Below are positions 1 through 12,429 of a stretch of 64,000 bases of DNA, in pieces. Below the pieces are notes generated by a model. That model saw only the letters and a program-made list of their open reading frames with translations. It did not search any database and had not been told where the DNA came from. Positions within the stretch are counted from its first letter, which is position 1. Each line of letters opens with the position of its first letter. The translations under genes were made by a program, and so were the position numbers. The stretch covers positions 1,405,176 to 1,469,175 of the forward strand of contig NW_027473345.1 of the NCBI RefSeq assembly GCF_050947335.1. Reading direction: 5' to 3'. Source of the DNA: Megachile rotundata (taxonomy: Eukaryota > Arthropoda > Insecta > Hymenoptera > Megachilidae).

Positions 1-263
1 GTGATTGTATGATTGTGATTGTATGATTGTGATTGTATGATTGTGGTTGTATGATTGTGATTGTATGATTGTGATTGTATGATTGTGATTGTATGATTGT
101 GATTGTATGATTGTGATTGTATCATTGTGATTGTGTGATTGCGTTTGTATGACTGTGATTGTATGATTGTGATTGTATGATTGTGATTGTATGATTGTGA
201 TTGTATCATTGTGATTGTGTGATTGCGTTTGTATGACTGTGATTGTATGATTGTGATTGTATG

Positions 264-3200
264 ATTGTGATTGTGTGATTGCGTTTGTATGATTCTAATT
301 GTATGCATGTGAATGTATAATTCTGATTGTATGTTTGTGATAATATGATTGTGATTGTATGATTGTGATTGTATAATTGCGATTGTCTGATTGCGATTGT
401 GTGATTGTGAATGTATGATTGTGATTCTATGATTGTGATTGTATGATTGTAAATGTATGAATGTGATTGTATGATTGTGATTGTATGATTGTGATTGTGT
501 GATTGCGTTTGTATGATTGTGATTGTATGATTGTGATTGTATGATTGTGATTGTATGATTGTGATTGTATGATTGTGATTGTGTGATTGCGTTTGTATGA
601 TTCTAATTGTATGCATGCGAATGTATAATTCTGATTGTATGTTTGTGATAATATGATTGCGATTGTATGATTGTGACTGTATGATTGTGATTGTATGATT
701 GTGATTGTATGATTGTGATTGTATGACCGTGATTGTATGAATGTGATTGTATGATTGTGATTGTATGATTGCGATTGTATGATTGTGATCGTATGTCTGT
801 GATTGTATGATTGTGATTGTATGATTGTGATTGTATGATTGTTATTGCATGATTGTGATTGTGTGATTGTGATTGTACGATTGTGGTTCTATGATTGTAA
901 TGGTATGATTGTGTTTGTATAATTGTGATTGTATGATTGTGATTGTTTGATTGTGGTTGTATGATTGTGATTGTATAATTGTGATTGTAGGATTGTGATT
1001 AAACGATTGTGATTGTAAGATTGTAATTGTATGATTGTGATTGTATGATTTTGATTGTATTATTGTGATTGTACGATTGTGATTGTATGATTGTGATTGT
1101 ATGATTGTGATTGTATGATTGTGATGGTGTGATTGTGATTGCATGAATGTGATTGCATGATTGTGATTGCATGATTGTGATTGCATGATTGTGATTGTAT
1201 GATGGTGATTGTGTGATTGCGTTTGTATGATGCTAATTGTATGCATGTGAATGTATAATTCTGATTGTATGTTTGTGATAATATGATTGCGATTGTAGGA
1301 TTGTGATTGTATGATTGTGATTGTAAGATTGCAATTGTATGATTGTGATTGTATGATTGCGATTGTATGATTGTGATTGTATGATTGTGATTGTGTGATT
1401 GTGATTGTATGTTTGTGATTGTATGATTGTGATTGTATGATTGTGATTGTATGACTGTGATTGTATGATTGTGATTCTATGATTGTGATTGTATGATTGT
1501 AGTTGTATGAATGTGATTGTATGATTGTGATTGTATGATTGTGATTGTGTGATTGCGTTTGTATGATTCTAATTGTATGCATGTGAATGTATAATTCTGA
1601 TTGTATGATTGTGATTGTATGATTGTGATTGTATGATTGTGATTGTATGATTGTGATTGTATGATTGTGATTGTATCATTGTGATTGTATGATTGTGATT
1701 GTATGATTGCGATTGTCTGATTGCGATTGTGTGATTGCGAATGTATGATTGTGATTGTATGATTGTGATTCTATGATTGTGGTTGTATGATTGTGATTGT
1801 ATGATTGTGATTGTATGATTGTGATTGTATGATTGTGATTGTATGATTGTGATTGTATGATTGTGATTGTATGATTGTGATTGCATGATTGTGATTGCAT
1901 GATTGTGATTGTATGATGGTGATTGTGTGATTGCGTTTGTATGATGCTAATTGTATGCATGTGAATGTATAATTCTGATTGTATGTTTGTGATAATATGA
2001 TTGCGATTGTAGGATTGTGATTGTATGATTGTGATTGTATGATTGCGATTGTCTGATTGCGATTGTGTGATTGTGAATGTATGATTGCGATTCTATGATT
2101 GTGATTGTATGATTGTAATTGCATGAGTGTGATTGTATGATTGTGATTGTATGATTGTGATTGTGTGATTGCGTTTGTATGATTGTGATTGTATGATTGT
2201 GATTGTATGATTGTGATTGTATGATTGCGATTGTCTGATTGCGATTGTGTGATTGTGACTGTATGATTGTGATTGTATGATTGTGATTGTGTGATTGCGT
2301 TTGTATGATTCTAATTGTATGCATGCGAATGTATAATTCTGATTGTATGTTTGTGATAATATGATTGCGATTGTATGATTCAGATTGTATGATCGTGATT
2401 GTATGATTGTGATTGTATGATTGTGATTGTATGATTGCGATTGTATGATTGTGATTGTATGATTGTGATTGTGTGATTGTGATTGTATGTTTGTGATTGT
2501 ATGATTGTGATTGTATGATTGTGATTGTATGACTGTGATTGTATGATTGTGATTATATAATTGTGATTGTATAATTGTGATTGCATGATTGTGATTATAT
2601 GATTGTCATTGTACGATTGTGGTTGTATGATTGTGATTGTATGATTGTGATTGTATGATTGTGATTCTATGATTGTGATTGTATGATTGTAGTTGTATGA
2701 ATGTGATTGTATGATTGTGATTGTATGATTGTGATTGTGTGATTGCGTTTGTATGATTCTAATTGTATGCATGTGAATGTATAATTCTGATTGTATGATT
2801 GTGATTGTATGATTGTGATTGTATGATTGTGATTGTATGATTGTGATTGTATGATTGTGATTGTATGATTGCGATTGTCTGATTGCGATTGTGTGATTGC
2901 GAATGTATGATTGTGATTGTATGATTGTGATTCTATGATTGTGATTGTATGATTGTGATTGTATGATTGTGATTGTATGATTGTGATTGTATGATTGTGA
3001 TTGTATGATTGTGATTGTATGATTGTGATTGTATGATTGTGATTGCATGATTGTGATTGCATGATTGTGATTGTATGATGGTGATTGTGTGCTGCGTTTG
3101 TATGATGCTAATTGTATGCATGTGAATGTATAATTCTGATTGTATGTTTGTGATAATATGATTGCGATTGTAGGATTGTGATTGTATGATTGTGATTGTA

Positions 3201-5590
3201 TGATTGCGATTGTCTGATTGCGATTGTGTGATTGTGAATGTATGATTGCGATTCTATGATTGTGATTGTATGATTGTAATTGCATGAGTGTGATTGTATG
3301 ATTGTGATTGTATGATTGTGATTGTGTGATTGCGTTTGTATGATTGTGATTGTATGATTGTGATTGTATGATTGTGATTGTATGATTGTGATTGTATGAT
3401 TGTGATTGTATGATTGTGATTGTATGATTGTGATTGTATGATTGTGATTGTATGATTGTGATTGTATGATTGTGATTGTATGATTGTGATTGTATGATTG
3501 TGATTGTATGATTGTGATTGTATGATTGTGATTGTATGATTGTGATTGTATGATTGCGATTGTCTGATTGCGATTGTGTGATTGTGACTGTATGATTGAG
3601 ATTGTATGATTGTGATTCTATGATTGTGATTGTATGATTGTAATTGTATGAATGTGATTGTATGATTGTGATTGTATGATTGTGGTTGTGTGATTGCGTT
3701 TGTATGATTCTAATTGTATGCATGTGAATGTATAATTCTGATTGTATGATTGTGATTGTATGATTGTGATTGAGTGATTGTGATTGTATGATTGTGATTG
3801 TATGATTGTGATTGTATGACTGTGATTGTATGATTGTGATTGTATAATTGTGATTGTATAATTGTGATTGCATGATTGTGATTGTATGATTGTCATTGTA
3901 CGATTGTGGTTGTACGATTGTGATTGTATGATTGTGATTGTATGATTGTGATTGTATGATTGTGGTTGTATGATTGTGATTGTATGATTGTGACTGTATG
4001 ATTGTGATTGTATGATTGTGATTGTATGATTGTGATTGTGTGATTGCGTTTGTATGATTCTAATTGTATGCATGCGAATGTATAATTCTGATTGTATGTT
4101 TGTGATAATATGATTGCGATTGTATGATTCAGATTGTATGATCGTGATTGTATGATTGTGATTGTATGATTGTGATTGTATGATTGTGATTGTATGATTG
4201 TGATTGTATGATTGTGATTGTATGATTGTGATTGTATGATTGTGATTGTATGATTGTGATTGTATGATTGTGATTGTATGATTGTGATTGTATGATTGTG
4301 ATTGTATGATTGTGATTGTATGATTGTGATTGTATGATTGTGATTGTATGATTGTGATTGTATGATTGCGATTGTCTGATTGCGATTGTGTGATTGTGAC
4401 TGTATGATTGAGATTGTATGATTGTGATTCTATGATTGTGATTGTATGATTGTAATTGTATGAATGTGATTGTATGATTGTGATTGTATGATTGTGATTG
4501 TGTGATTGCGTTTGTATGATTCTAATTGTATGCATGTGAATGTATAATTCTGATTGTATGATTGTGATTGTATGATTGTGATTGAGTGATTGTGATTGTA
4601 TGATTGTGATTGTATGATTGTGATTGTATGACTGTGATTGTATGATTGTGATTGTATAATTGTGATTGTATAATTGTGATTGCATGATTGTGATTGTATG
4701 ATTGTCATTGTACGATTGTGGTTGTACGATTGTGATTGTATGATTGTGATTGTATGATTGTGATTGTATGATTGTGGTTGTATGATTGTGATTGTATGAT
4801 TGTGATTGTATGATTGTGATTGTATGATTGTGATTGTATGATTGTGATTGTGTGATTGCGTTTATATGATTCTAATTGTATGCATGCGAATGTATAATTC
4901 TGATTGTACGTTTGTGATAATATGATTGCGATTGTATGATTGTGACTGTATGATTGTGAATGTATGATTATGATTGTGTGATTGTGATTGTACGATTGTG
5001 ATTGTATGATTGTGATTGTATGATTGTGATTGTATGATTATGATTGCATGATTGCGATTGTCTGATTGCGATTGTGTGATTGTGAATGTATGATTGTGAT
5101 TGCATGATTGTGATTCTATGATTGTGATTGTATGATTGTAATTGTATGAATTTGATTGTATGATTGTGATTGTATGATTGTGATTGTGTGATTGCGTTTG
5201 TATGATTCTAATTGTATGCATGTGAATGTATAATTCTGATTGTATGTTTGTGATAATATGATTGCGATTGTAGGATTGTGATTAAACGATTGTGATTGTA
5301 AGATTGTAATTGTATGATTGTGATTGTATGATTGTGATTGTATGATTGTGGTTGTATGATTGTGATTGTATGATTGTGATTGTATGATTGTGATTGTATG
5401 ATTGTGATGGTGTGATTGTGATTGCATGAATGTGATTGCATGATTGTGATTGCATGATTGTGATTGCATGATTGTGATTGTATGATGGTGATTGTGTGAT
5501 TGCGTTTGTATGATGCTAATTGTATGCATGTGAATGTATAATTCTGATTGTATGTTTGTGATAATATGATTGCGATTGTAGGATTGTGAT
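264..5590 (+). repeat. S1 marker cassettes, 14 copies
   Basis: A recurrent variant cassette runs from a GTGTGATTGCGTTTGTATG segment, through ATTCTAATTG or ATGCTAATTG and the palindrome-bearing TGTATGCATG, to GTATAATTCTG. It is often followed by TGTTTGTGATAATATG. The ATTCTA/ATGCTA element starts at 292, 600, 1230, 1566, 1944, 2308, 2756, 3105, 3707, 4057, 4519, 4869, 5205 and 5513. The ATGCTA subtype is at 1230, 1944, 3105 and 5513. Twelve of 13 spacings are exact multiples of 14. The exception (2756 to 3105) is short by one base, matching a visible one-base loss at about 3090. A partial, earlier cassette lies near 124-236. Confidence 0.9.
3553..4937 (+). repeat. 812-bp tandem duplication within S1
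   Basis: Two copies sit at an offset of exactly 812 bp (58 x 14), about 3553-4125 and 4365-4937. Shared rare variants fix the alignment: GATTGAGATTG (3596/4408), the cassettes at 3707/4519 and 4057/4869, GAGTGATTG (3772/4584), TTGTCATTGTACG (3892/4704), and GGTTGTACG. The copies diverge after the second cassette, where the first has ATTCAGATTG and the second ATTGTGACTG. Confidence 0.85.
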
Positions 5591-6119
5591 TGTATGATTG
5601 TGATTGTAAGATTGTAATTGTATGATTGTGATTGTATGATTGCGATTGTATAATTGCGATTGTCTGATTGCGATTGTGTGATTGTGAATGTATGATTGTG
5701 ATTCTATGATTGTGATTGTATGATTGTAAATGTATGAATGTGATTGTATGATTGTGATTGTATGATTGTGATTGTGTGATTGCGTTTGTATGATTGTGAT
5801 TGTATGATTGTGATTGTATGATTGTGATTGTATGATTGTGACTGTATGATTGTGATTGTATGATTGCGATTGTCTGATTGCGATTGTATGATTGTGACTG
5901 TATGATTGTGATTGTACGATTGTGATTGTACGATTGTGATTGTACGATTGTGATTTTATGATTGTGACTGTATGATTGTAACTGTATGATAGAGATTGTG
6001 TAAATGCGATTGTGATTGCATGATCGTAATTGTATGATTGTGAATGTATGATTATGATTGCATGATTGCGATTGTCTGATTGCGATTGTGTGATTGTGAA
6101 TGTATGATTGTGATTGCAT

Positions 6120-6180
6120 GATTGTGATTCTATGATTGTGATTGCGTGATTGTCATTGCGTGACTGTGATTGTGTGATTG
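6120..6180. other. S1/S2 subfamily boundary
   Basis: The last ATG-type octamer (CTATG) is at about 6130. Two ATTGCGTG octamers and an ACTG variant follow, and then uninterrupted ATTGTG+ATTGTGTG begins. The switch is complete within about 40 bp, and the repeat phase is kept across it. Confidence 0.85.
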
Positions 6181-6637
6181 TGATTGTGTGATTGTGATTG
6201 TGTGATTGTGATTGTGTGATTGTGATTGTGTGATTGTGATTGTGTGATTGTGATTGTGTGATTGTGATTGTGTGATTGTGATTGTGTGATTGTGATTGTG
6301 TGATTGTGATTGTGTGATTGTGATTGTGTGATTGTGATTGTGTGAATGTGATTGTGTGATTGTGATTGTGTGATTGTGATTGTGTGATTGTGATTGTGTG
6401 ATTGTGATTGTGTGATTGTGATTGTGTGATTGTGATTGTGTGATTGTGATTGTGTGATTGTGATTGTGTGATTGTGATTGTGTGATTGTGATTGTGTGAT
6501 TGTGATTGTGTGATTGTGATTGTGTGATTGTGATTGTGTGATTGTGATTGTGTGATTGTGATTGTGTGATTGTGATTGTGTGATTGTGATTGTGTGATTG
6601 TGATTGTGTGATTGTGATTGTGTGATTGTGATTGTGT
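6181..6637 (+). repeat. Uniform S2 run
   Basis: About 32 consecutive ATTGTG+ATTGTGTG units with a single GAATG variant near 6344. No other sequence is present. Confidence 0.95.
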
Positions 6638-7304
6638 GATTGGGACTGTGTGATTGGGACTGTGTGAGTGTGATTGTGTGATCGTGATTGTGTGATCGTG
6701 ATTGCGTGACCGTGATTGTGTGATCGTGATTGAGTGATCGTGGTTGTGTTATTGTGATTGTGTGATTGTGATTGTGTTATTGTGAGTGTGTGATTGTGAT
6801 TGTGTTATTGTGATTGTGTGATCGTGACTGTGCGATCGCGATTGTGTAATCGTGATTGTGTGATCGTGTTTGTGTGATAGTGATTGTGAGAGAGTGATTG
6901 TGTGATAGTGAATGTGTGATAGTGATTGTGTGATCCTGACTGTGTGATTGTGATTGTGTGTTTGTGATTGTGTGACTGTGATTGTGTGATTGTGATTATG
7001 GGATTGTGATTGTGTGATTGTGTGATCGTGATTGTGCGATCGTGATTGCGTGATCGTGATTGTGTTTGTGTAATTGTGATTGTGATTGTGTGACTGTGTG
7101 ATTGTGATTGTGTGATCGTGACTGGGTGATCGTGATTGTGTGATCGCAATTGTGGGATTGTGACTGAGTGATTGTGTGATTGTGTGATTGTGATTGTGAT
7201 TGTGTGAGTGTGTGATTGTGATTGTGTGATCGAGATTGTGTGATCGTGATTGTGTGATCGTGATCGTGTGATCGTGATTGTGTGATTGTGATCGTGTTAT
7301 TGTG
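6638..7304 (+). repeat. Alpha marker block 1 (divergent)
   Basis: This is the first copy of a roughly 670-bp variant-rich block. In order it has GATTGGGACTG, GTGAGTG, a series of ATCGTG units, GCGTGACCGTG, GATTGAGTGATCGTGG, TTATTGTGAGTG, GCGATCGC (6832-6839), TAATCGTG, several ATAGTG units, an ATCCTG landmark at 6933, GATTATGGG, TGTTTGTGTAATTG, GATCGCAATTGTGGG, ATCGAGATTG and a terminal ATCGTGTTATTG. It differs from later alpha copies: ATCCTGACTG instead of ATCCTGGCTG, AGAGAGTG near 6889 and a GAATGTG at 6911. Confidence 0.85.
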
Positions 7305-9760
7305 ATTGTGTGATTGTGTTTGTGTGATTGTGATTGTGTGATTGTGATTGTGTGATTGTGATTGTGTGATTGTGATTGTGATTGCGTGATTGTGATTGCG
7401 TGATTGTGATAGCGTGATTGTGATTGCGTGATTGTGATTGCGTGATTGTGATTGCGTGATTGTGATTGCGTGATTGTGATTGTGATTGCGTGATTGGGAT
7501 TGCGTGATTGTGACTGCGTGATTGTGATTGCGTGATTGTGTGATTGTGATTGTGTGATTGTGATTGTGTGATTGTGATTGGGTGACTGTGATTGTGTGAT
7601 TGTGATTGTGTGATTGTGATTGTGATTGTGATTGTGATTGAGTGATTGTGATTGTGTGATTGTGATTGTGTGATTGTGATTGTGTGATCGTGATTGTGCG
7701 ATTGTGGTTGTGATTGTGATTGTGTGATTGTGATTTTGATTGTGTGATTGTGATTGTGATTGTGTGATTGTGATTGTGTGATTGTGATTGCGTGATTGTG
7801 ATTGCGTGATTGTGATTGCGCGATTGTGATTGCGTGATTGTGATTGCGTGATTGTGATAGTGTGATCGTGATTGTGATTGTGTGATTGTGATTGTGTGAT
7901 TGTGATTGCGTGATTGTGATTGCGTGATTGTGATTGCGTGATTGTGATTGCGTGATTGTGATTGTGATTGCGTGATTGTGATTGCGTGATTGTGTGATTG
8001 TGATTGTGTGATTGTAATTGTGTGATTGTGATTGTGTGATTGTGATTGTGTGATTGTGATTGTGTGATTGTGATTGTGTGATTGTGATTGTGTGATTGTG
8101 ATTGTGTGATTGTGATTGTGTGATTGTGATTGTGTGATTGTGATTGTGTGATTGTGATTGTGTGATTGTGATTGTGTGATTGTGATTGTGTGATTGTGAT
8201 TGTGTGATTGTGATTGTGTGATTGTGATTGTGTGATTGTGATTGTGTGATTGTGATTGTGTGACTGTGATTGTGTGACTGTGATTGTGATTGTGTGATTG
8301 TGATTGTGATTGCGTGATTGTGATTGCGTGATTGTGATTGCGTGATTGTGATTGCGTGATTGTGATTGCGTGATTGTGATTGTGTGATTGTGATTGTGTG
8401 ATTGTGATTGTGTGATTGTGATTGTGTGATTGTGATTGTGTGATTGTGATTGTGTGATTGTGATTGTGTGATTGTGATTGTGTGATTGTGATTGTGTGAT
8501 TGTGATTGTGTGATTGTGATTGTGTGATTGTGATTGTGTGATTGTGATTGTGTGATTGTGATTGTGTGATTGTGATTGTGTGAATGTGATTGTGTGATTG
8601 TGATTGTGTGATTGTGATTGTGTGAATGTGATTGTGTGATTGTGATTGTGTGATTGTGATTGTGTGATTGTGATTGTGTGATTGTGATTGTGTGATTGTG
8701 ATTGTGTGATTGTGATTGTGTGATTGTGATTGTGTGATTGTGATTGTGTGATTGTGATTGTGTGATTGTGATTGTGTGATTGTGATTGTGTGATTGTGAT
8801 TGTGTGATTGTGATTGTGTGATTGTGATTGTGTGATTGTGATTGTGTGAATGTGATTGTGTGATTGTGATTGTGTGATTGTGATTGTGTGAATGTGATTG
8901 TGTGATTGTGATTGTGTGATTGTGATTGTGTGATTGTGATTGTGTGATTGTGATTGTGTGATTGTGATTGTGTGATTGTGATTGTGTGATTGTGATTGTG
9001 TGATTGTGATTGTGATTGTGTGATTGTGATTGAGATTGCGTGATTGTGATTGCGTGATTGTGATTGCGTGATTGTGATTGCGTGATTGTGATTGTGATTG
9101 TGTGATTGTGATTGAGATTGCGTGATTGTGATTGCGTGATTGTGATTGTGATTGCGTGATTGTGATTGCGTGATTGTGATTGCGTGATTGTGATTGCGTG
9201 ATTGTGATTGCGTGATTGTGATTGCGTGATTGTGACTGCGTGATTGTGATTGCGTGATTGTGATTGCGTGATTGTGATTGCGTGATTGTGATTGCGTGAT
9301 TGTGATTGCGTGATTGTGATTGCGTGATTGTGTGATTGTGATTGTGTGATTGTGATTGTCTGATTGTGATTGTGTGATTGTGATTGTGTGATTGTGATTG
9401 CGTGATTGTGATTGCGTGATTGTGATTGCGTGATTGTGATTGCGTGATTGTGATTGCGTGATTGTGATTGCGTGATTGTGATTGCGTGATTGTGATTGCG
9501 TGATTGTGATTGAGTGATTGTGATTGCGTGATTTTGTGATTGTGATTGTGTGATTGTGATTGTCTGATTGTGATTGGGTGATTGTGATTGCGTGATTTTG
9601 TGATTGTGATTGTGTGATTGTGATTGTCTGATTGTGATTGTGTGATTGTGATTGTGTGATTGTGATTGTGTGACTGTGATTGTGTGATTGTGATTGTGAT
9701 TGTGTGATTGTGATTGTGTGATTGTGATTGTGTGATTGTGGTCGTGTGATTGTGATTGTG
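7305..9760 (+). repeat. Mixed TG/CG linker (epsilon segment)
   Basis: Uniform ATTGTGTG runs (about 8000-8280 and 8375-9020) alternate with ATTGCGTG runs (about 7380-7545, 7780-7990, 8285-8375, 9030-9335 and 9400-9540). Rare markers include TGATTGGGAT (7491), GATTTTGATTG (7732) and TTGATAG variants (7856). The left part recurs about 7.2 kb downstream. No gene is seen. Confidence 0.9.
8582..9113 (+). repeat. 266-bp tandem duplication marked by paired GAATG variants
   Basis: Inside an otherwise uniform run, GAATG occurs at 8582 and 8624 (42 bp apart) and again at 8848 and 8890 (42 bp apart). Both pairs are offset by 266 bp, which is 19 units of 14 bp. This indicates a short local duplication; its outer limits cannot be set inside the uniform run. 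Confidence 0.75.
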
Positions 9761-10428
9761 TGATTGGGACTGTGTGAGTGTGATTGTGTGATCGTGATTG
9801 TGTGATCGTGATTGTGTGATCGTGATTGCGTGACCGTGATTGTGTGATCGTGATTGAGTGATCGTGGTTGTGTTATTGTGATTGTGTGATTGTGATTGTG
9901 TTATTGTGAGTGTGTGATTGTGATTGTGTTATTGTGATTGTGTGATCGTGACTGTGCGATCGCGATTGTGTAATCGTGATTGTGTGATCGTGTTTGTGTG
10001 ATAGCGATTGTGTGATAGTGATTGTGTGATAGTGATTGTGTGATAGTGATTGTGTGATCCTGGCTGTGTGATTGTGATTGTGTGTTTGTGATTGTGTGAC
10101 TGTGATTGTGTGATTGTGATTATGGGATTGTGATTGTGTGATTGTGTGATCGTGATTGTGCGATCGTGATTGTGTGATCGTGATTGTGTTTGTGTAATTG
10201 TGATTGTGATTGTGTGACTGTGTGATTGTGATTGTGTGATCGTGACTGGGTGATCGTGATTGTGTGATCGCAATTGTGGGATTGTGACTGAGTGATTGTG
10301 TGATTGTGTGATTGTGATTGTGATTGTGTGAGTGTGTGATTGTGATTGTGTGATCGAGATTGTGTGATCGTGATTGTGTGATCGTGATCGTGTGATCGTG
10401 ATTGTGTGATTGTGATAGTGTTATTGTG
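9761..10428 (+). repeat. Alpha marker block 2
   Basis: A complete alpha block. It contains GATTGGGACTG (9762), the ATCGTG series, GCGTGACCGTG, GCGATCGC (9956-9963), a private ATAGCG variant near 10010, ATCCTGGCTG at 10057, GATTATGGG, CGCAATTG near 10268 and a terminal ATAGTGTTATTG where most copies have ATCGTGTTATTG. That terminal variant is shared with alpha 3. Confidence 0.88.
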
Positions 10429-11800
10429 ATTGTGTGATTGTGATTGTGTGATTGTGATTGTGTGATTGTGATTGTGCGATTGTGATTGTGCGATTGTGAT
10501 TGTGCGATTGTGATTGTGCGATTGTGATTGTGATTGCGTGATTGTGATTGCGTGATTGTGATTGTGATTGCGTGATTGTGATTGCGTAATTGTGATTGCG
10601 TGATTGTGATTGCGTGATTGTGTGATTGTGATTGTGTGATTGTGATTGTGTGATTGTGATTGTGTGACTGTGATTGTGTGATTGTGATTGTGATTGCGTG
10701 ATTGTGATTGTGATTGCGTGATTGTGATTGTGTGATTGTGATTGTGTGATTGTGATTGTGTGATTGTGATTGTGTGATTGTGATTGTGTGATTGTGATTG
10801 TGTGATTGTGATTGTGTGATTGTGATTGTGTGATTGTGATTGTGTGATTGTGATTGTGTGATTGTGATTGTGTGATTGTGATTGTGTGATTGTGATTGTG
10901 TGATTGTGATTGTGTGATTGTGATTGTGTGATTGTGATTGTGTGATTGTGATTGTGTGATTGTGATTGTGTGATTGTCATTGTGTGATTGTGATTGTGTG
11001 ATTGTGATTGTGTGATTGTGATTGTGTGAATGTGATTGTGTGATTGTGATTGTGTGATTGTGATTGTGTGATTGTGATTGTGTGATTGTGATTGTGATTG
11101 TGATTGCGTGATTGTGATTGCGTGATTGTGATTGCGTGATTGTGATTGCGTGATTGTGGTTGTGATTGCGTGATTGTGATTGCGTGATTGTGATTGCGTG
11201 ATTGTGATTGCGTGATTGTGATTGCGTGATTGTGATTGCGTGATTGTGATTGTGTGACTGTGATTGTGTGACTGTGATTGTGTGATTGTGATTGTGATTG
11301 TGTGATTGTGATTGTGATTGCGTGATTGTGATTGCGTGATTGTGATTGCGTGATTGTGATTGTGTGATTGTGATTGTGTGATTGTGATTGTGTGATTGTG
11401 ATTGTGTGATTGTGATTGTGTGATTGTGATTGTGTGATTGTGATTGTGTGATTGTGATTGTGTGATTGTGATTGTGTGATTGTGATTGTGTGATTGTGAT
11501 TGTGTGATTGTGATTGTGTGATTGTGATTGTGTGATTGTGATTGTGTGAATGTGATTGTGTGATTGTGATTGTGTGATTGTGATTGTGTGATTGTGATTG
11601 TGTGATTGTGATTGTGTGATTGTGATTGTGTGATTGTGATTGTGTGATTGTGATTGTGTGATTGTGATTGTGTGATTGTGATTGTGTGATTGTGATTGTG
11701 TGATTGTGATTGTGTGATTGTGATTGTGTGATTGTGATTGTGTGATTGTGATTGTGTGATTGTGATTGTGTGATTGTGATTGTGTGATTGTGATTGTGTG
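10429..11800 (+). repeat. Linker: GTGCGATT units, CG runs and uniform runs
   Basis: Four GTGCG-type units are followed by ATTGCGTG runs with the ATTGCGTAAT variant (10581-10590). A long uniform run carries one TTGTCATTG (10975), a second CG run contains GTGGTTGTG (11157), and a further uniform run reaches 11800. The segment is the first copy of a roughly 2.4-kb duplication. Confidence 0.9.
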
Positions 11801-11910
11801 ATCGTGATTGCGTGACCGTGATTGTGTGATCGTGATTGAGTGATCGTGGTTGTGTTATTGTGATTGTGTGATTGTGATTGTGTTATTGTGAGTGTGTGAT
11901 TGTGATTGTG
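11801..11910 (+). repeat. Alpha block 3, left part
   Basis: Only the left part of an alpha block is here: ATCGTGATTGCG, GACCGTG, GAGTGATCGTGG, and TTATTGTGAGTG twice. The GCGATCGC segment that should follow is missing, and the sequence passes into uniform repeat. Confidence 0.8.
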
Positions 11911-12429
11911 TTATTGTGAGTGTGTGATTGTGATTGTGTGATTGTGATTGTGTGATTGTGATTGTGTGATTGTGATTGTGTGATTGTGATTGTGTGATTG
12001 TGATTGTGTGATTGTGATTGTGTGATTGTCATTGTGTGATTGTGATTGTGTGATTGTGATTGTGTGATTGTGATTGTGTGATTGTGATTGTGTGATTGTG
12101 ATTGTGTGATTGTGATTGTGTGATTGTGATTGTGATTGTGATTGCGTGATTGTGATTGCGTGATTGTGATTGCGTGATTGTGATTGCGTGATTGTGATTG
12201 CGTGATTGTGGTTGTGATTGCGTGATTGTGATTGCGTGATTGTGATTGCGTGATTGTGATTGCGTGATTGTGATTGCGTGATTGTGATTGCGTGATTGTG
12301 ATTGTGTGACTGTGATTGTGTGACTGTGATTGTGTGATTGTGATTGTGATTGTGTGATTGTGATTGTGATTGCGTGATTGTGATTGCGTGATTGTGATTG
12401 CGTGATTGTGATTGTGTGATTGTGATTGT
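11911..12429 (+). repeat. Repeat segment interrupting alpha block 3
   Basis: Uniform units with TTGTCATTG (12027) and, 186 bp after it, GTGGTTGTG in a CG run (12209). The same two markers with the same 186-bp spacing occur at 10975/11157 and 13407/13589. This segment is therefore a third copy of linker sequence, placed between the two parts of alpha 3. Confidence 0.8.

Larger units (their letters stand above)
1..6138 (+). repeat. Satellite subfamily S1, 14-bp unit ATTGTG+ATTGTATG
   Basis: Head-to-tail 14-bp units with a TATG-ending octamer fill this stretch, with many single-base variants (ATTGCG, ATTCTATG, ATTGTCTG, ATTGCATG). The unit almost always keeps strict hexamer/octamer alternation; one doubled hexamer is visible near 6005. 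It is more diverged than the rest of the window: uniform runs rarely exceed about 200 bp (for example about 3340-3553 and 4147-4365). There is no gene and no unique sequence. The left end is cut by the window, so the array continues upstream. Confidence 0.95.

Noticed and set aside
206..6119. Minus-strand frames of 62-497 codons in S1, many starting MHTI or MQSQ
   Set aside because: They read the S1 unit as a 14-residue cycle. The MHTI starts come from the TATGCATG element of the marker cassette, so they recur wherever that cassette does.
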